Positions 30,656 through 39,551 of a stretch of DNA of 64,000 nucleotides are shown here, in pieces. The notes beneath the pieces are model-generated. The model saw only the letters and a program-made list of their open reading frames with translations, had not been told where the DNA came from and made no database searches. The DNA lies in IMG/VR virus record IMGVR_UViG_3300046455_000317, positions 1 through 64,000 of that record, one strand, 5' to 3'. This DNA comes from a virus. The first letter of the stretch is position 1, and every line of letters starts with the position of its first letter. Position numbers and translations under genes: made by a program.

Positions 30656-32151
30656 ATCCAGCGTTCCGCGCGGCCATCTCTGGGCTCGTGAGTCGGCTGT
30701 CCCTCGACCAATCCGGCCAGACCTTTGGGGGCAGGCGCGACATCTACCGTTCTCTTGGGTACCGCCCAATCCTCAAGGCCCCAGACTATTGGGACCGCTA
30801 CCGCCGTGGGGGCATCGCCAAGCGGATTGTCGAGACGTTCCCCAAGAGCACCTGGCGCGGTGGCGCGGAGTTGGTGGAGACGGAAGATGCCGAGACATCC
30901 ACGGCCTTCGAGATGGCGTGTGAGGAGTTGGATGACCGCCTGAAGCTCTGGCAGACCTTCCAACGTGCCGACATCCTTTGCGGCCTGGGGCATTACTCGG
31001 TCATCCTCTTGGGCGCGCCTGGGCGATTCGAGGACCCACTAGAGAAGTGCCCGCCCGACCAACTGGCGTATCTGTCGAGCTTCCCAGAGCGAGACGTCAC
31101 CATCGACACGCTGGTAACCGTCCAAACGGACCCACGCTTTGGGTTCCCAGAGTTCTACACGATCAACTTCGCCAAAGGTGCGGTCACGCGTCCGGTGGGA
31201 TTGTCCGAGCGGATCCACTGGAGCCGTATCATCCACGTCGTCGAAGGTGCGCTGGACCATCCGTTGTTTGGGCCGCCACGCCTAGAGGCGGTGTGGAACT
31301 ACCTCGATGACCTCACCAAGGTTGTTGGGGGCGGAAGCGAAGCGTTCTGGAAGCGCGTCGATGGGGGCAAGCAGATTAAGCTGGACCCCAACCTGCCGGT
31401 CCCGTCCCCAGAGGAGAAAGCGGCACTCCACGCCCAAATCGAGGAGTACACGAATGAACTTCGCCGGGTGCTTACCACCCGTGGGGTAGACATCCAAGAC
31501 CTCGGCACCAGCGTTTCCTCCTTTGGGTCCCAAGTGGCGTCCATAATGGACTTGATTGCCGCGACGACTGGGATACCCCAACGGATTCTTATGGGGAGCG
31601 AGCGCGGTGAACTGGCGTCCACCGCCGACCAGTCGAATTACGATGACCGCGTGGAGGACCGGCGCAATGACTTCGCCAGTCCCGCCGTCGTGCGCCCGTT
31701 CATCGACCGGCTCATCCAGCTTGGGACGCTCCCAGAGCCCACGGACTACTATGTGCGCTGGCCGGAGATCAAGAACCTGAATGACGCCCAGCGGATGCTG
31801 CTCGCGACTGGGGCCGCGGACCTCAACGCCAAGGCGGGTGAGACGATTGTAACCCCATCGGAGATTCGCGACAAGATTCTGGGCCTGGAGCCACTGTCCC
31901 CAGAGCAGATCAAGGAAGAACAAGCCAAGGCCATGGCGAAGGCGGATGCGGCGGCCAAACAGTTCGGCTTCCCCAAGCGCCCTGGGGCGCGCCCAGGCGA
32001 TGTTGGGGCCGCGCCCAAGGCCGATGGGGAGCCGCCGCCCAAGGAACCCACGACGGCGAATGCTCTGAGCCTCTCCCTGGCGGCTGCCCTCGAAGCCGAC
32101 AACTTCATCCTCGCCCAAGACCTATTGGTGGAGGCGCTCAGTGCAGAGTGA
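30649..32151 (+). CDS. portal protein
   Basis: The 500-residue protein follows the terminase with a short overlap. It has RYRRGGIAKRIVE near the N-terminus, ERIHWSRIIHVVEG, FWKRVDGGKQIKL and TTGIPQRILMGSERGEL in the core, as in DUF1073-type portals of siphophages, and a Lys/Ala-rich acidic C-terminus. It forms the dodecameric DNA gate at a capsid vertex. Confidence 0.88.
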   Translation: MVDPAFRAAISGLVSRLSLDQSGQTFGGRRDIYRSLGYRPILKAPDYWDRYRRGGIAKRIVETFPKSTWRGGAELVETEDAETSTAFEMACEELDDRLKLWQTFQRADILCGLGHYSVILLGAPGRFEDPLEKCPPDQLAYLSSFPERDVTIDTLVTVQTDPRFGFPEFYTINFAKGAVTRPVGLSERIHWSRIIHVVEGALDHPLFGPPRLEAVWNYLDDLTKVVGGGSEAFWKRVDGGKQIKLDPNLPVPSPEEKAALHAQIEEYTNELRRVLTTRGVDIQDLGTSVSSFGSQVASIMDLIAATTGIPQRILMGSERGELASTADQSNYDDRVEDRRNDFASPAVVRPFIDRLIQLGTLPEPTDYYVRWPEIKNLNDAQRMLLATGAADLNAKAGETIVTPSEIRDKILGLEPLSPEQIKEEQAKAMAKADAAAKQFGFPKRPGARPGDVGAAPKADGEPPPKEPTTANALSLSLAAALEADNFILAQDLLVEALSAE

Positions 32152-32569
32152 TGCTGCCCTCGCCACCGCCCAGGCGCTTATGGGGAAAGTCGCCCAACTC
32201 CGCGACTTACGCGAGATGGCGACCCCAGGCTGGGAGCGTCTCCACCACGCGGCGGATCGGAACCGCCCAGCGCTGGAGAGGCACGTGGCTGCCGCGTTCG
32301 CCAAAGCGCTGTTCCGCCTTGGGCCGCTCCCAAGCGATGAAGTGGCCCTCGAAGTCCACATGGACGAACTGATGCAGGAACTGGAGCGCACCCTTCGCTA
32401 TGGGCTCCAGGAGTTACTGCTGAAGACTTTGTATGACGGCGCGGATGCCGCCGCCCAAAGCCTGATGCGGTCGCCCATGATGCGAACGTCCCAGGGCTAC
32501 TACCGGCCCACCCTCGTGCTTCTGCGTGCAGCTATCGCCCATCGTGTCCCCAAGGAGTCCCATGTCTGA
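32141..32569 (+). CDS. unknown helical protein between portal and glycosidase-like gene
   Basis: The 142-residue protein (MQSDAALATAQALMGKVAQL...) is almost all helix. It overlaps the portal end (GTG start at 32141) and the next gene start. Its place suggests a portal-associated or ejection protein; no family is recognised. Confidence 0.6.
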   Translation: MQSDAALATAQALMGKVAQLRDLREMATPGWERLHHAADRNRPALERHVAAAFAKALFRLGPLPSDEVALEVHMDELMQELERTLRYGLQELLLKTLYDGADAAAQSLMRSPMMRTSQGYYRPTLVLLRAAIAHRVPKESHV

Positions 32570-34052
32570 GGCGGAACAGTTCGTCACCGTCGCTATAACT
32601 GTCCGTGGAGCCGATGGGGTGCCCCTGGAGGGCGCACAATCGACGCTCAAGCTCGACACCTGGGAGAATCCCTTTGCCGCGTCTGGGTGGCGTCCCGCCT
32701 TCTCCATTCCCGCGTCACGTCTGGGGAACGGTGGGGACATGACCGTCGAAGCGGCTGGCTACGAGACACGCACCGCGCGAGTCATCACGCCGTTCCCAGA
32801 GGACAATCTGGGAATCCGGGTGGCGAATGCTGCTTCCGAGCAGAAGCCCACGGCGCGTGAAGCCTACGATGTGATGGACCAAGAGTTCATCGTCCAGTTC
32901 GAGGGTACAGATCCGGTTGACCCTGTAGACCCGGTGGACCCGCCCAGCCCCATCGACCTGCTCCCCATATGGGTAGATGGTAAGTGGTTCCGCACCTCGG
33001 ATGGCGTCCCATGGACCCAGATCGGGTGCTCGGATTTCCGCCTGTTGGAGCGTTTCCTTCGTGGGGAGGACATCGGCCAGGTCTTGGCGGAACGGGCGAA
33101 CATCGGCTTCAATCAACTGCGCGTGTTCGCCATGTGCGACCTGATGTTCCACCTGTATCCCCAGGAGCACGCCGACTATCCCCAACGGCTCCGCCAGTTC
33201 CTCGAAATCGTCGCGGACTATGGGCTGCGCGTTGAGCTGACGGTCTTGGTAGACGCCACGCGGGTGATGCCCGATACCGGCTCCCAACAGATCTTCTTCA
33301 ACCAAGTGGTCGATGTCGTCCGTGGGATGCCCCACGTGTTCCTGGAACTGGTGAACGAAAACGACCAGACGATCAACCGTATCAATCCTGACGCATTCTC
33401 CCAGCCAGAAGGCATCATCTCCTCCCACGGCTCCAAAGGCGTGGTGGATGCCGCGGCGGAGCCAGTCTGCGTGACGCCAATCTGGTCGTATGGGACGTTG
33501 CACCCGTCCCGTCCGCCAGATTGGCCACGCCTGGGCGGGCACAATACCATGGAGGACGTGTCGGACAAGCATGGGACGGCCGGCACCGACAACGAGTCGT
33601 GCCGCCCAGACCAAGGTCGTGGTCCTATCCCGTCAGACTGGTTCGATGCCGCTGGGAACATCGCGCTACTCTGTGCGGGTGGGACCATGCACTCCCAATG
33701 TGGGAAGGATTCACGCCCATTCGACGCCACCGAGCGCCCATGCGCCGAAGCTTGGGTCAAAGGCGCCAAGGTTGTCTCCCTCGACTACCAGCGCGGTGCC
33801 TATATCGCCGGTCACCTTTCCGGCTACCCCATAAACTGGGCGCCAGGTGACTCCGCGCGAGCCCATGGGCGCTTAGTGGGGAATCGGGCGTGCTGCTCGC
33901 TGCCTCAGATGCGCGATGGGTATACCCCAACGGCTCGCCCTGGGTGGAGAATCACGAAACAGAACGGCTCCATCGTCGAATTGGAAGGCACGGCCAGAGC
34001 CGCGCTGGACCTGATGAAGCAACACACGGCGATGACTTCGACGGCTGACTAA
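32562..34052 (+). CDS. virion-associated glycoside-hydrolase-like protein
   Basis: The 496-residue protein has an N-terminal beta-sandwich of the carboxypeptidase-regulatory/CnaB type (VTVAITVRGADGVPLEGA, DMTVEAAGYETRTA), a Pro/Asp linker (DPVDPVDPVDPP), and a TIM-barrel-like domain: GFNQLRVFAMCDL, YGLRVELTVLVDATR, GMPHVFLELVNEND. The last block gives an N-E pair as in clan A glycosidases. It lies between portal and MuF genes, a place where decoration or ejection proteins occur. AAGGAG precedes the ATG at 32562. Substrate unknown. Confidence 0.68.
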   Translation: MSEAEQFVTVAITVRGADGVPLEGAQSTLKLDTWENPFAASGWRPAFSIPASRLGNGGDMTVEAAGYETRTARVITPFPEDNLGIRVANAASEQKPTAREAYDVMDQEFIVQFEGTDPVDPVDPVDPPSPIDLLPIWVDGKWFRTSDGVPWTQIGCSDFRLLERFLRGEDIGQVLAERANIGFNQLRVFAMCDLMFHLYPQEHADYPQRLRQFLEIVADYGLRVELTVLVDATRVMPDTGSQQIFFNQVVDVVRGMPHVFLELVNENDQTINRINPDAFSQPEGIISSHGSKGVVDAAAEPVCVTPIWSYGTLHPSRPPDWPRLGGHNTMEDVSDKHGTAGTDNESCRPDQGRGPIPSDWFDAAGNIALLCAGGTMHSQCGKDSRPFDATERPCAEAWVKGAKVVSLDYQRGAYIAGHLSGYPINWAPGDSARAHGRLVGNRACCSLPQMRDGYTPTARPGWRITKQNGSIVELEGTARAALDLMKQHTAMTSTAD

Positions 34053-34054
34053 CC

Positions 34055-34519
34055 ATGCCCCACCTTGGGTATCGCTTTGACCGCGTCAATCCTGCGGCCG
34101 TGGCTTGGGCGAAAGAACACGCGGGTGAGCTGGTCGAGGGCATTGCCGCGACCACGCGTGACTCGATTCGCGACACGATTACTGGGCTGCTCGAAGGCGA
34201 CATCACTTGGGCGCAGGCACGCCAGGAACTGACGGACCTCTTTGGGGAAGCACGCGTTAAGACCATCGCCCATACGGAAGCGATGGCCGCTGCCAACGAG
34301 GGTCAGAAGCAGCTATGGGAGCAGGCGGCCAAAGACGGGTATCTCACCGGCAAAGAGTCGATGATCTGGATCGTGACCCCAGATGACCGGCTCTGCGACA
34401 TTTGCGAAGGCTTGGAGGATATGGTTGTTCCTCTGGGAGAATCGTTCCCAGAAGGCGGGCCACCCGCCCATCCGAACTGCCGTTGTACGATTGGGCTAGT
34501 CCCAGGGAGTACCAAGTAG
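34055..34519 (+). CDS. MuF-like head morphogenesis protein
   Basis: The 154-residue protein ends with WIVTPDDRLCDICEGL and PPAHPNCRCTIGLVPG, the Cys/His signature of the phage Mu gpF / SPP1 gp7 family, a minor head protein bound to the portal. It is short for the family, representing the C-terminal half. Confidence 0.85.
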   Translation: MPHLGYRFDRVNPAAVAWAKEHAGELVEGIAATTRDSIRDTITGLLEGDITWAQARQELTDLFGEARVKTIAHTEAMAAANEGQKQLWEQAAKDGYLTGKESMIWIVTPDDRLCDICEGLEDMVVPLGESFPEGGPPAHPNCRCTIGLVPGSTK

Positions 34520-36105
34520 TGGGAACCGAAACACGCGCCGTCCATCTCGTGGGAGCCGCTGGAAAGATCCGGACAGCGGAATACCAGGGACGAACCCACG
34601 TTGTGATGGGCGTGACCGCCCTCGTGGAAGGTGTCCTCCACGCCGTCAACTCCGAGGTCCCAGAACTGGTCTTGGCCGAGGAGTTCACCATCTCCGCCCC
34701 AAGCTGGAATGGGCGGCCGGTGATGTTGGACCACCCGGAGGTCAAGGGCCAGAAGGTATCGGCCAACCATCCCAGGATTCTGGAAGAGTTCTCCATGGGG
34801 CAGGTGTTTAACACCGAGGTCCGCGATGAGGCGCTTACCATGGAGGCCTGGATCGACACCGCCAGGGTGGTGGGTATGGGCGGAGACGCCCAGCGAACCC
34901 TGGAGCGAATCCAGGCCGCAGACCCCAAAGACCCCATCGAGGTGTCGGTTGGGGTGTATATGGTCTCTGAGGAAACCAAGGGCACCAAGGACGGAAAGCC
35001 CTACAAGGCCATCTGGCGACACATTACCCCAGACCATCTCGCCCTCCTCCCAGAAGGGAAAGTGGGCGCGTGCAGTGTCGAGATGGGATGCGGGACACGG
35101 TATCTGGCCACCGCCCAAGGCTATCAGGAGGTTGGAATGAGCGAGAAGCCCAAGACGCTTTGGGACCGTCTCAAGGCATTGGTGAAAGGCGACACGTCCC
35201 CAAGCGATGCCGCGATACGTGTCGCCATCAGTGAGACGGAGAGCGACCAGGACCAGCGGATTGCCCTCGATGCGCTCCTCCGGAATGTGGAGCCTAGTGC
35301 GTATGGGATCACGGCGGTGTATTCTGACCGCGTGGTCTACGCCTGTATGGCGCCTGGGGGCGACACGTGCTACTACCAGCGAACCTACTCTGGCGATGCT
35401 ACCGCTGGGTATGCGTTGGGCGATACGCGAACTGAAGTGGAGCAAGTCACGACATTCGAGCCTGTGGGAGAGCCCAAACAAGTAACCGCAGCGGCCGACT
35501 GCCGCTGCCACGAAGGAGAACCAGATATGACGAAGGCTGATCGTATCAAGGCGCTGTTGGCGCTTCCCAACAACCCGGTCAAGGACCAGAAGGTGTTGGA
35601 AGCGGCACCCGATGACGTCTTGAAGACCCTCGAAGACCACGCGGCCACGCTCGATGCCGCCCAGAAGACCGCCAAGGACGCAGCGGACAAGGCGGCCAAG
35701 GAAGCGGCTGACGCGGCAGCGGTCCAGGCCGCGACTCTGGCGGCAGCGGCAGCGGCTCCCAAGGAACTCAGCGAGGAGGAGTTCATGAAGGCGGCACCGG
35801 CTCCGCTCCGGACGATGCTCCAGCGCCACAAGGATGCCGACGCCAAGGCCCACGCCGCTCTGGTGACGTCGCTGAAGACGGCCCAGAAGGTTCACAACGA
35901 AGACGCGCTCAAGGCCAAGACCTTGGAGCAGTTGGAGGAAATCGCCGCGCTGCTCCAGATGCCGCCGGTGGACTACTCGCTGCGCGCTGTCCCACGTGCG
36001 GCGGAAGCGACCACCGATGGGGAGTACAAGTCCCAGCCGCCACCGGACGGCTACAAGCTGGCGCTCGAAAAGCGCGCAGCGGCAGCGGCCCAGGCGCGGC
36101 ACTAG
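34519..36105 (+). CDS. capsid maturation protease (DUF2213-like) fused to scaffold
   Basis: The 528-residue protein starts at a GTG overlapping the MuF stop (TAGTG), with GGGAG upstream. The first about 210 residues (VEGVLHAVNSEVPELVLAEE, GRPVMLDHPEVKG, EVSVGVYMVSEET) match DUF2213-type prohead proteases. The C-terminal 200 residues are a long Ala/Lys helix rich in coiled coil, typical of scaffold. A middle part with YYQRTYSGDATAGYAL and two Cys (CRCHEGEPD) links them. It should assemble and then process the prohead. Confidence 0.78.
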   Translation: MGTETRAVHLVGAAGKIRTAEYQGRTHVVMGVTALVEGVLHAVNSEVPELVLAEEFTISAPSWNGRPVMLDHPEVKGQKVSANHPRILEEFSMGQVFNTEVRDEALTMEAWIDTARVVGMGGDAQRTLERIQAADPKDPIEVSVGVYMVSEETKGTKDGKPYKAIWRHITPDHLALLPEGKVGACSVEMGCGTRYLATAQGYQEVGMSEKPKTLWDRLKALVKGDTSPSDAAIRVAISETESDQDQRIALDALLRNVEPSAYGITAVYSDRVVYACMAPGGDTCYYQRTYSGDATAGYALGDTRTEVEQVTTFEPVGEPKQVTAAADCRCHEGEPDMTKADRIKALLALPNNPVKDQKVLEAAPDDVLKTLEDHAATLDAAQKTAKDAADKAAKEAADAAAVQAATLAAAAAAPKELSEEEFMKAAPAPLRTMLQRHKDADAKAHAALVTSLKTAQKVHNEDALKAKTLEQLEEIAALLQMPPVDYSLRAVPRAAEATTDGEYKSQPPPDGYKLALEKRAAAAAQARH

Positions 36106-36246
36106 GATTGACGCCCTCATCCGCCAGACTTGCCTCATTGGGTCTGGGACCGGGATGCACGGTGCACCGTGTAGGTGGGATAAAAACACCTGGGGCGATA
36201 CCAGACACGACCAGTTCTCGGATTCACTGAAAGGATAGGTGTAGGT
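36106..36246. other. intergenic control region before the capsid genes
   Basis: The gap contains the palindrome CACGGTGCACCGTG (about 36158-36171) and a small stem AGGTG/CACCT with an A-rich loop (36173-36192). It may attenuate or start transcription so that capsid genes are made in excess. No clear promoter box is seen. Confidence 0.4.
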
Positions 36247-36714
36247 ATGGCCATCACGAAGTATCCACCGCGCACGGTGTTGCTCGGTGGGCCCGATGGC
36301 GGTCACGCGGTGATCGTCAATGACCTGAACGCTGGGGAGGATATCATCCCTGGCGCTCTGGTGAAGCGGGTGCAGAAGTCTCCTGGGGTTCCGGTCTTCA
36401 AGAAGCACTCGTCAGCGGCCGCCACCGTGGCGTCGAAGGCCGTGGCGCTGAACGCTTCGATGCTGAACCGCGATTGCAACACCCCATACGTCTCTGGGGA
36501 ACTCATCGAGGTCGGCATCCTGTCGCCTGGGGCGACTGCATGGATGTTGATTGCATCGGGCGCACCGGCCGTCGTGGCGGGTGACTCGCTCGAATCGGCT
36601 GGTGACGGCACGCTCCGAAAGGGCAACGCTGCGCTCTTCATCGCGGTGGAAGACACGGACAACAGCACGGGAGCGCTGGGCGCACCTGGGCGTATCAAGG
36701 CGGAGGCAATCTAA
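36247..36714 (+). CDS. head decoration protein
   Basis: The 155-residue protein precedes the capsid gene and has the all-beta layout of phage head-stabilising proteins (PPRTVLLGGPDGGHAVIVND, ELIEVGILSPGATAWMLIAS, GRIKAEAI). It should bind the capsid surface as trimers. Assignment rests on position, size and pattern. Confidence 0.68.
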   Translation: MAITKYPPRTVLLGGPDGGHAVIVNDLNAGEDIIPGALVKRVQKSPGVPVFKKHSSAAATVASKAVALNASMLNRDCNTPYVSGELIEVGILSPGATAWMLIASGAPAVVAGDSLESAGDGTLRKGNAALFIAVEDTDNSTGALGAPGRIKAEAI

Positions 36715-36715
36715 C

Positions 36716-37711
36716 ATGGCTATCGAACGTGCCTATGCTGGAGCCTCCAACGCCATGGCGTTTCGGCTCCTCAATTCTGGGCTCAGCGTCCCAGAGCTTC
36801 GTGCGGCGTCACCTCTCCCAGACAACGCCCAGCGCATCGTCGATCAGACGGTCGCTGAAGTGGGTCTGGAGCGGTTGGTCGTCGCTGGCGATATCATCGC
36901 CGCTGGGCTGACCTTCCCGCTGACTGACCCACTGTCGGTCATGGAAGTCGCCTGGGAATCGGTCTCCAAGACGGGTGGGGCGCAGCGCACGATGAACCCA
37001 TCGGCTCGTGGAGAGAACCAGCTGCCGGACCGCAAGATGGCGACCATCCCGGTCTATCTCACGACTGACGACTTCAGCATGGGAATCCGCACGCTGAAGA
37101 TGTCGGAGCGCGTGGGGATGCCGCTGGATACCACCCTCGTGGCGTCGGCCACCCGGCGTGTCAACGAAGCCATCGAAGACGCGACCATCAACGGTGCCGG
37201 CATCACCATCGGCGCTGGGAAGACGCCTGGGCTCCTGAATGCGCCCAACGCCAACCAGTACCAGCTGACCGCCGATTGGACCGGCGCCAACGTCATCGGG
37301 ACCACGGGACCGGCGATGGTGAACGACATCCTCAACATGGTGGGAATCGAGCAGGCCGATAAGCACTTTGGGCCTTACACCGTGTATGTCGGCACCAAGG
37401 CCGGTCTGGGCGTCTCTGGGGACTACAAAGCCAACACGACCGACACGATCCTGAATCGGATTCTCCAGATTCCGGGCATCGCGGCGGTGAAGGTGGCGGA
37501 CCAGTTCCCGAACAACCCCACCGGACCCCAGGTGGCGATGGTGCAGCTCACCTCTGACGTGGTCGACATGATTACCGGCCAGGCGCCCACGGTCATCCCG
37601 TGGACGTCCAACGACGGCTTCACGCTGTTCTGGCTCGTCATGGCGATCATGATTCCGCGTTTCCGCGCGGACTACGATGGCAATTCTGGGATTGTCATTG
37701 GGAACAAGTAG
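36716..37711 (+). CDS. major capsid protein (encapsulin/HK97-fold)
   Basis: The 331-residue protein follows the decoration gene. RRVNEAIEDATINGAG, GKTPGLLNAPNAN, FGPYTVYVGTKAGLG and a C-terminal FRADYDGNSGIVIGNK fit the encapsulin-like branch of HK97-fold capsid proteins. The ATG at 36716 starts immediately after the decoration stop. Confidence 0.85.
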   Translation: MAIERAYAGASNAMAFRLLNSGLSVPELRAASPLPDNAQRIVDQTVAEVGLERLVVAGDIIAAGLTFPLTDPLSVMEVAWESVSKTGGAQRTMNPSARGENQLPDRKMATIPVYLTTDDFSMGIRTLKMSERVGMPLDTTLVASATRRVNEAIEDATINGAGITIGAGKTPGLLNAPNANQYQLTADWTGANVIGTTGPAMVNDILNMVGIEQADKHFGPYTVYVGTKAGLGVSGDYKANTTDTILNRILQIPGIAAVKVADQFPNNPTGPQVAMVQLTSDVVDMITGQAPTVIPWTSNDGFTLFWLVMAIMIPRFRADYDGNSGIVIGNK

Positions 37712-37735
37712 CACGGCCCGGTGACAGTGGGTGGT

Positions 37736-37771
37736 CCGCGTGGGTGGTTAGTCCTCTTTCCATCCACGCGG
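37736..37771 (+). terminator. hairpin after the major capsid gene
   Basis: CCGCGTGG (37736-37743) and CCACGCGG (37764-37771) form a perfect 8-bp stem with a 20-nt loop in the short gap after the capsid gene. It may be a partial terminator or mRNA stabiliser. Confidence 0.45.
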
Positions 37772-37790
37772 AATCACTTGGGAGAGACCC

Positions 37791-37973
37791 ATGGGATTGA
37801 TTGACCTCGTCATTGTCCTCATCGTCGTCGGAGTCCTACTCTGGCTCGTGGAGACGCAGCTTCCCATCGCCCAACCCATCAAGTCGATCATCCGTGTGGT
37901 CGTCATTGTCGTCGTGGTTCTTTGGCTCCTCCGCGCGTTCGTTGGGGACATCCCAGTCGTGCGAATCCGATGA
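37791..37973 (+). CDS. small two-helix membrane protein (Thivi_2564-like)
   Basis: The 60-residue protein MGLIDLVIVLIVVGVLLWLV... has two strongly hydrophobic helices separated by TQLPIAQPIKS, the layout of the Thivi_2564 family of small membrane proteins of unknown function. GGGAGAGACCC precedes the ATG. Its presence among head genes is odd; holin-like activity is possible but unsupported. Confidence 0.68.
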   Translation: MGLIDLVIVLIVVGVLLWLVETQLPIAQPIKSIIRVVVIVVVVLWLLRAFVGDIPVVRIR

Positions 37974-38155
37974 CGAAATTGGACGTTCAAGGAACAACTG
38001 GGGGCAAGGCAACGGTGGAAACCGTTGCCCCCAAACGTGAATTCGATAAGCGGACGATCTTTGTCCCCCAGGAGAGTCCCCAGGGATTCTTCCGGACCTC
38101 AGACAAGCAGGCGTATCGTCGTGGGAAGAATGGCGTGATTCGGAAGGTGAAGTGA
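37970..38155 (+). CDS. unknown 61-residue protein
   Basis: The protein MTKLDVQGTTGGKATVETVA... is basic and ends NGVIRKVK. Its ATG overlaps the membrane protein stop (ATGA), and its stop overlaps the connector start. No family recognised. Confidence 0.6.
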   Translation: MTKLDVQGTTGGKATVETVAPKREFDKRTIFVPQESPQGFFRTSDKQAYRRGKNGVIRKVK

Positions 38156-39165
38156 TGCCTCTGGTAACGACACCGGGTGCTCCTGACGCCAACTCATATG
38201 CATCGGTCGCTGAGGCGGATGCGTACAACGCGGCCAGACCCTTTGGGACGGCGTGGGCGGCTCTCACCCAAGCCCAGAAGGAGGGTGCGCTGCAATATGC
38301 GTTGCTCCTCCTCGATGCGTCTTTCCAGTGGACGGGCCAGGCGACTGGCGCGGTGGCCGTCGGGACTCAAGCGGCTCCCACGCCCAGAGACGTTTTCATG
38401 TACCAGTATCGGTACAGCGACAAGAATACCACGCCGCCTGGGTCCGGGCAGTTCCAGATCAACGGCGACAATGTCTACCCATATGTGGGCGTCACGACGA
38501 TTGAGTTCCATATCCTGACGGATGATGGGGTGGATATCCGGACGTGGCTGTCGTCTTTCCCCATCGGAACAATCATCTACGCCCAAGACCAGAACGATGG
38601 GACACGCTTCGTCCGGTTCCAGACGACGGCGGTGGGAGTCGAAACGGCGACAACGGTTCAATTGGCGGTCACCATCCTGAGTATCGGCGCGTTTGGGCTG
38701 ATTAACAATCAGGCGTGCGAGATCGCGTTCATCATGCAAGACCCAGACGGCGGTGGGCCGGGCCCAGGCCCAGGCGAACCCAACCCCAAGCAGGTGCTTT
38801 GTTGGCCGCGTGTGGGGATGTTTACGCGGAATGGGACGCCCATCGACTCGATGGTGCTGCCGTTTGAGCTGCGCGCCGCTCAGTGCGAGTATGCCCGCCA
38901 AGCGGCCACGACGGATCTCACGGCGGACAATGAGGCCGCCAAGCAAGGGCTGAAATCGGTCAAGGCCGGTTCGGTGGCCGTGGAGTTCCACCCACGAGAC
39001 GCCGCGACTGGGATCGCTATGGCGAGTTCGGATTATGCCTATCTGGGCGCGTCTGTCCCGGCGGCAGTCCGGATTCTGCTTGTACCCTCGTGGTATACAC
39101 AACAGCGACCGCTCCTGGCCGCTTTGGGAGCGCGCAGTGGATTCGTCTTTGAGGCCCAGCGATGA
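38155..39165 (+). CDS. head-tail connector with inserted fibre-type domain
   Basis: The 336-residue protein begins and ends like the DnaT-like putative head-tail connectors: DANSYASVAEADAYNAARP and LDASFQWTGQ at the N-terminus, then VLCWPRVGMFTRNGTPID, LRAAQCEYARQA and NEAAKQGLKSVKAGSVAVEF. Between them, residues about 75-205 form a separate beta domain (YRYSDKNTTPPGSGQFQIN, RTWLSSFPIGTIIYAQDQND) of a type found at ends of phage fibres, followed by a GPGPGPGEPNP linker. The connector should seal the portal, with the extra domain exposed at the neck. Confidence 0.72.
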   Translation: MPLVTTPGAPDANSYASVAEADAYNAARPFGTAWAALTQAQKEGALQYALLLLDASFQWTGQATGAVAVGTQAAPTPRDVFMYQYRYSDKNTTPPGSGQFQINGDNVYPYVGVTTIEFHILTDDGVDIRTWLSSFPIGTIIYAQDQNDGTRFVRFQTTAVGVETATTVQLAVTILSIGAFGLINNQACEIAFIMQDPDGGGPGPGPGEPNPKQVLCWPRVGMFTRNGTPIDSMVLPFELRAAQCEYARQAATTDLTADNEAAKQGLKSVKAGSVAVEFHPRDAATGIAMASSDYAYLGASVPAAVRILLVPSWYTQQRPLLAALGARSGFVFEAQR

Positions 39166-39551
39166 GTCTCCTCGATGTCCTCCGCTCTGGGGTTGCCGTG
39201 GCGGACTCAATTCTGAAGCCACTTCAGGCTGACGTTTCAGTGGAGCGTTATCTGGGGACAGACGGCTATGGGACGGATCTATGGGCCCCAGCTGTGTTGA
39301 TGAAGGCTCTGGTTGATTACACGACTCGTGCCCCAGACACGTATAGTGGCGACCCATTCGTGAAAGTTATTCTCACGTTCATCGACATCAACGAGATGGT
39401 CGCCAAGACGGATGGGAAGGGCATCAACGACCAAGACAAGATTACGCTCCCAGACGGAGTCACCGGGCCGATTCTCAACTTGGCGGGATTCATGGACGCC
39501 GGCACGGGCAGGCTCCTCGCCACTGAGGTCTTCTTGGGTGGGTCTGACTGA
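39162..39551 (+). CDS. neck / head-closure protein
   Basis: The 129-residue protein (MSLLDVLRSGVAVADSILKP...) is overlapped by the connector (ATGA). The length, its place after the connector and its beta-rich C-terminal part (DKITLPDGVTGPILNLAG) fit a head-closure protein. Assignment is mainly positional. Confidence 0.6.
   Translation: MSLLDVLRSGVAVADSILKPLQADVSVERYLGTDGYGTDLWAPAVLMKALVDYTTRAPDTYSGDPFVKVILTFIDINEMVAKTDGKGINDQDKITLPDGVTGPILNLAGFMDAGTGRLLATEVFLGGSD

Noticed and set aside
34303-36408. A 701-codon reverse frame opposite the protease/scaffold gene
   Set aside because: It lies inside a compact rightward operon and shows no family motif; long antisense frames are common in this GC-rich sequence.
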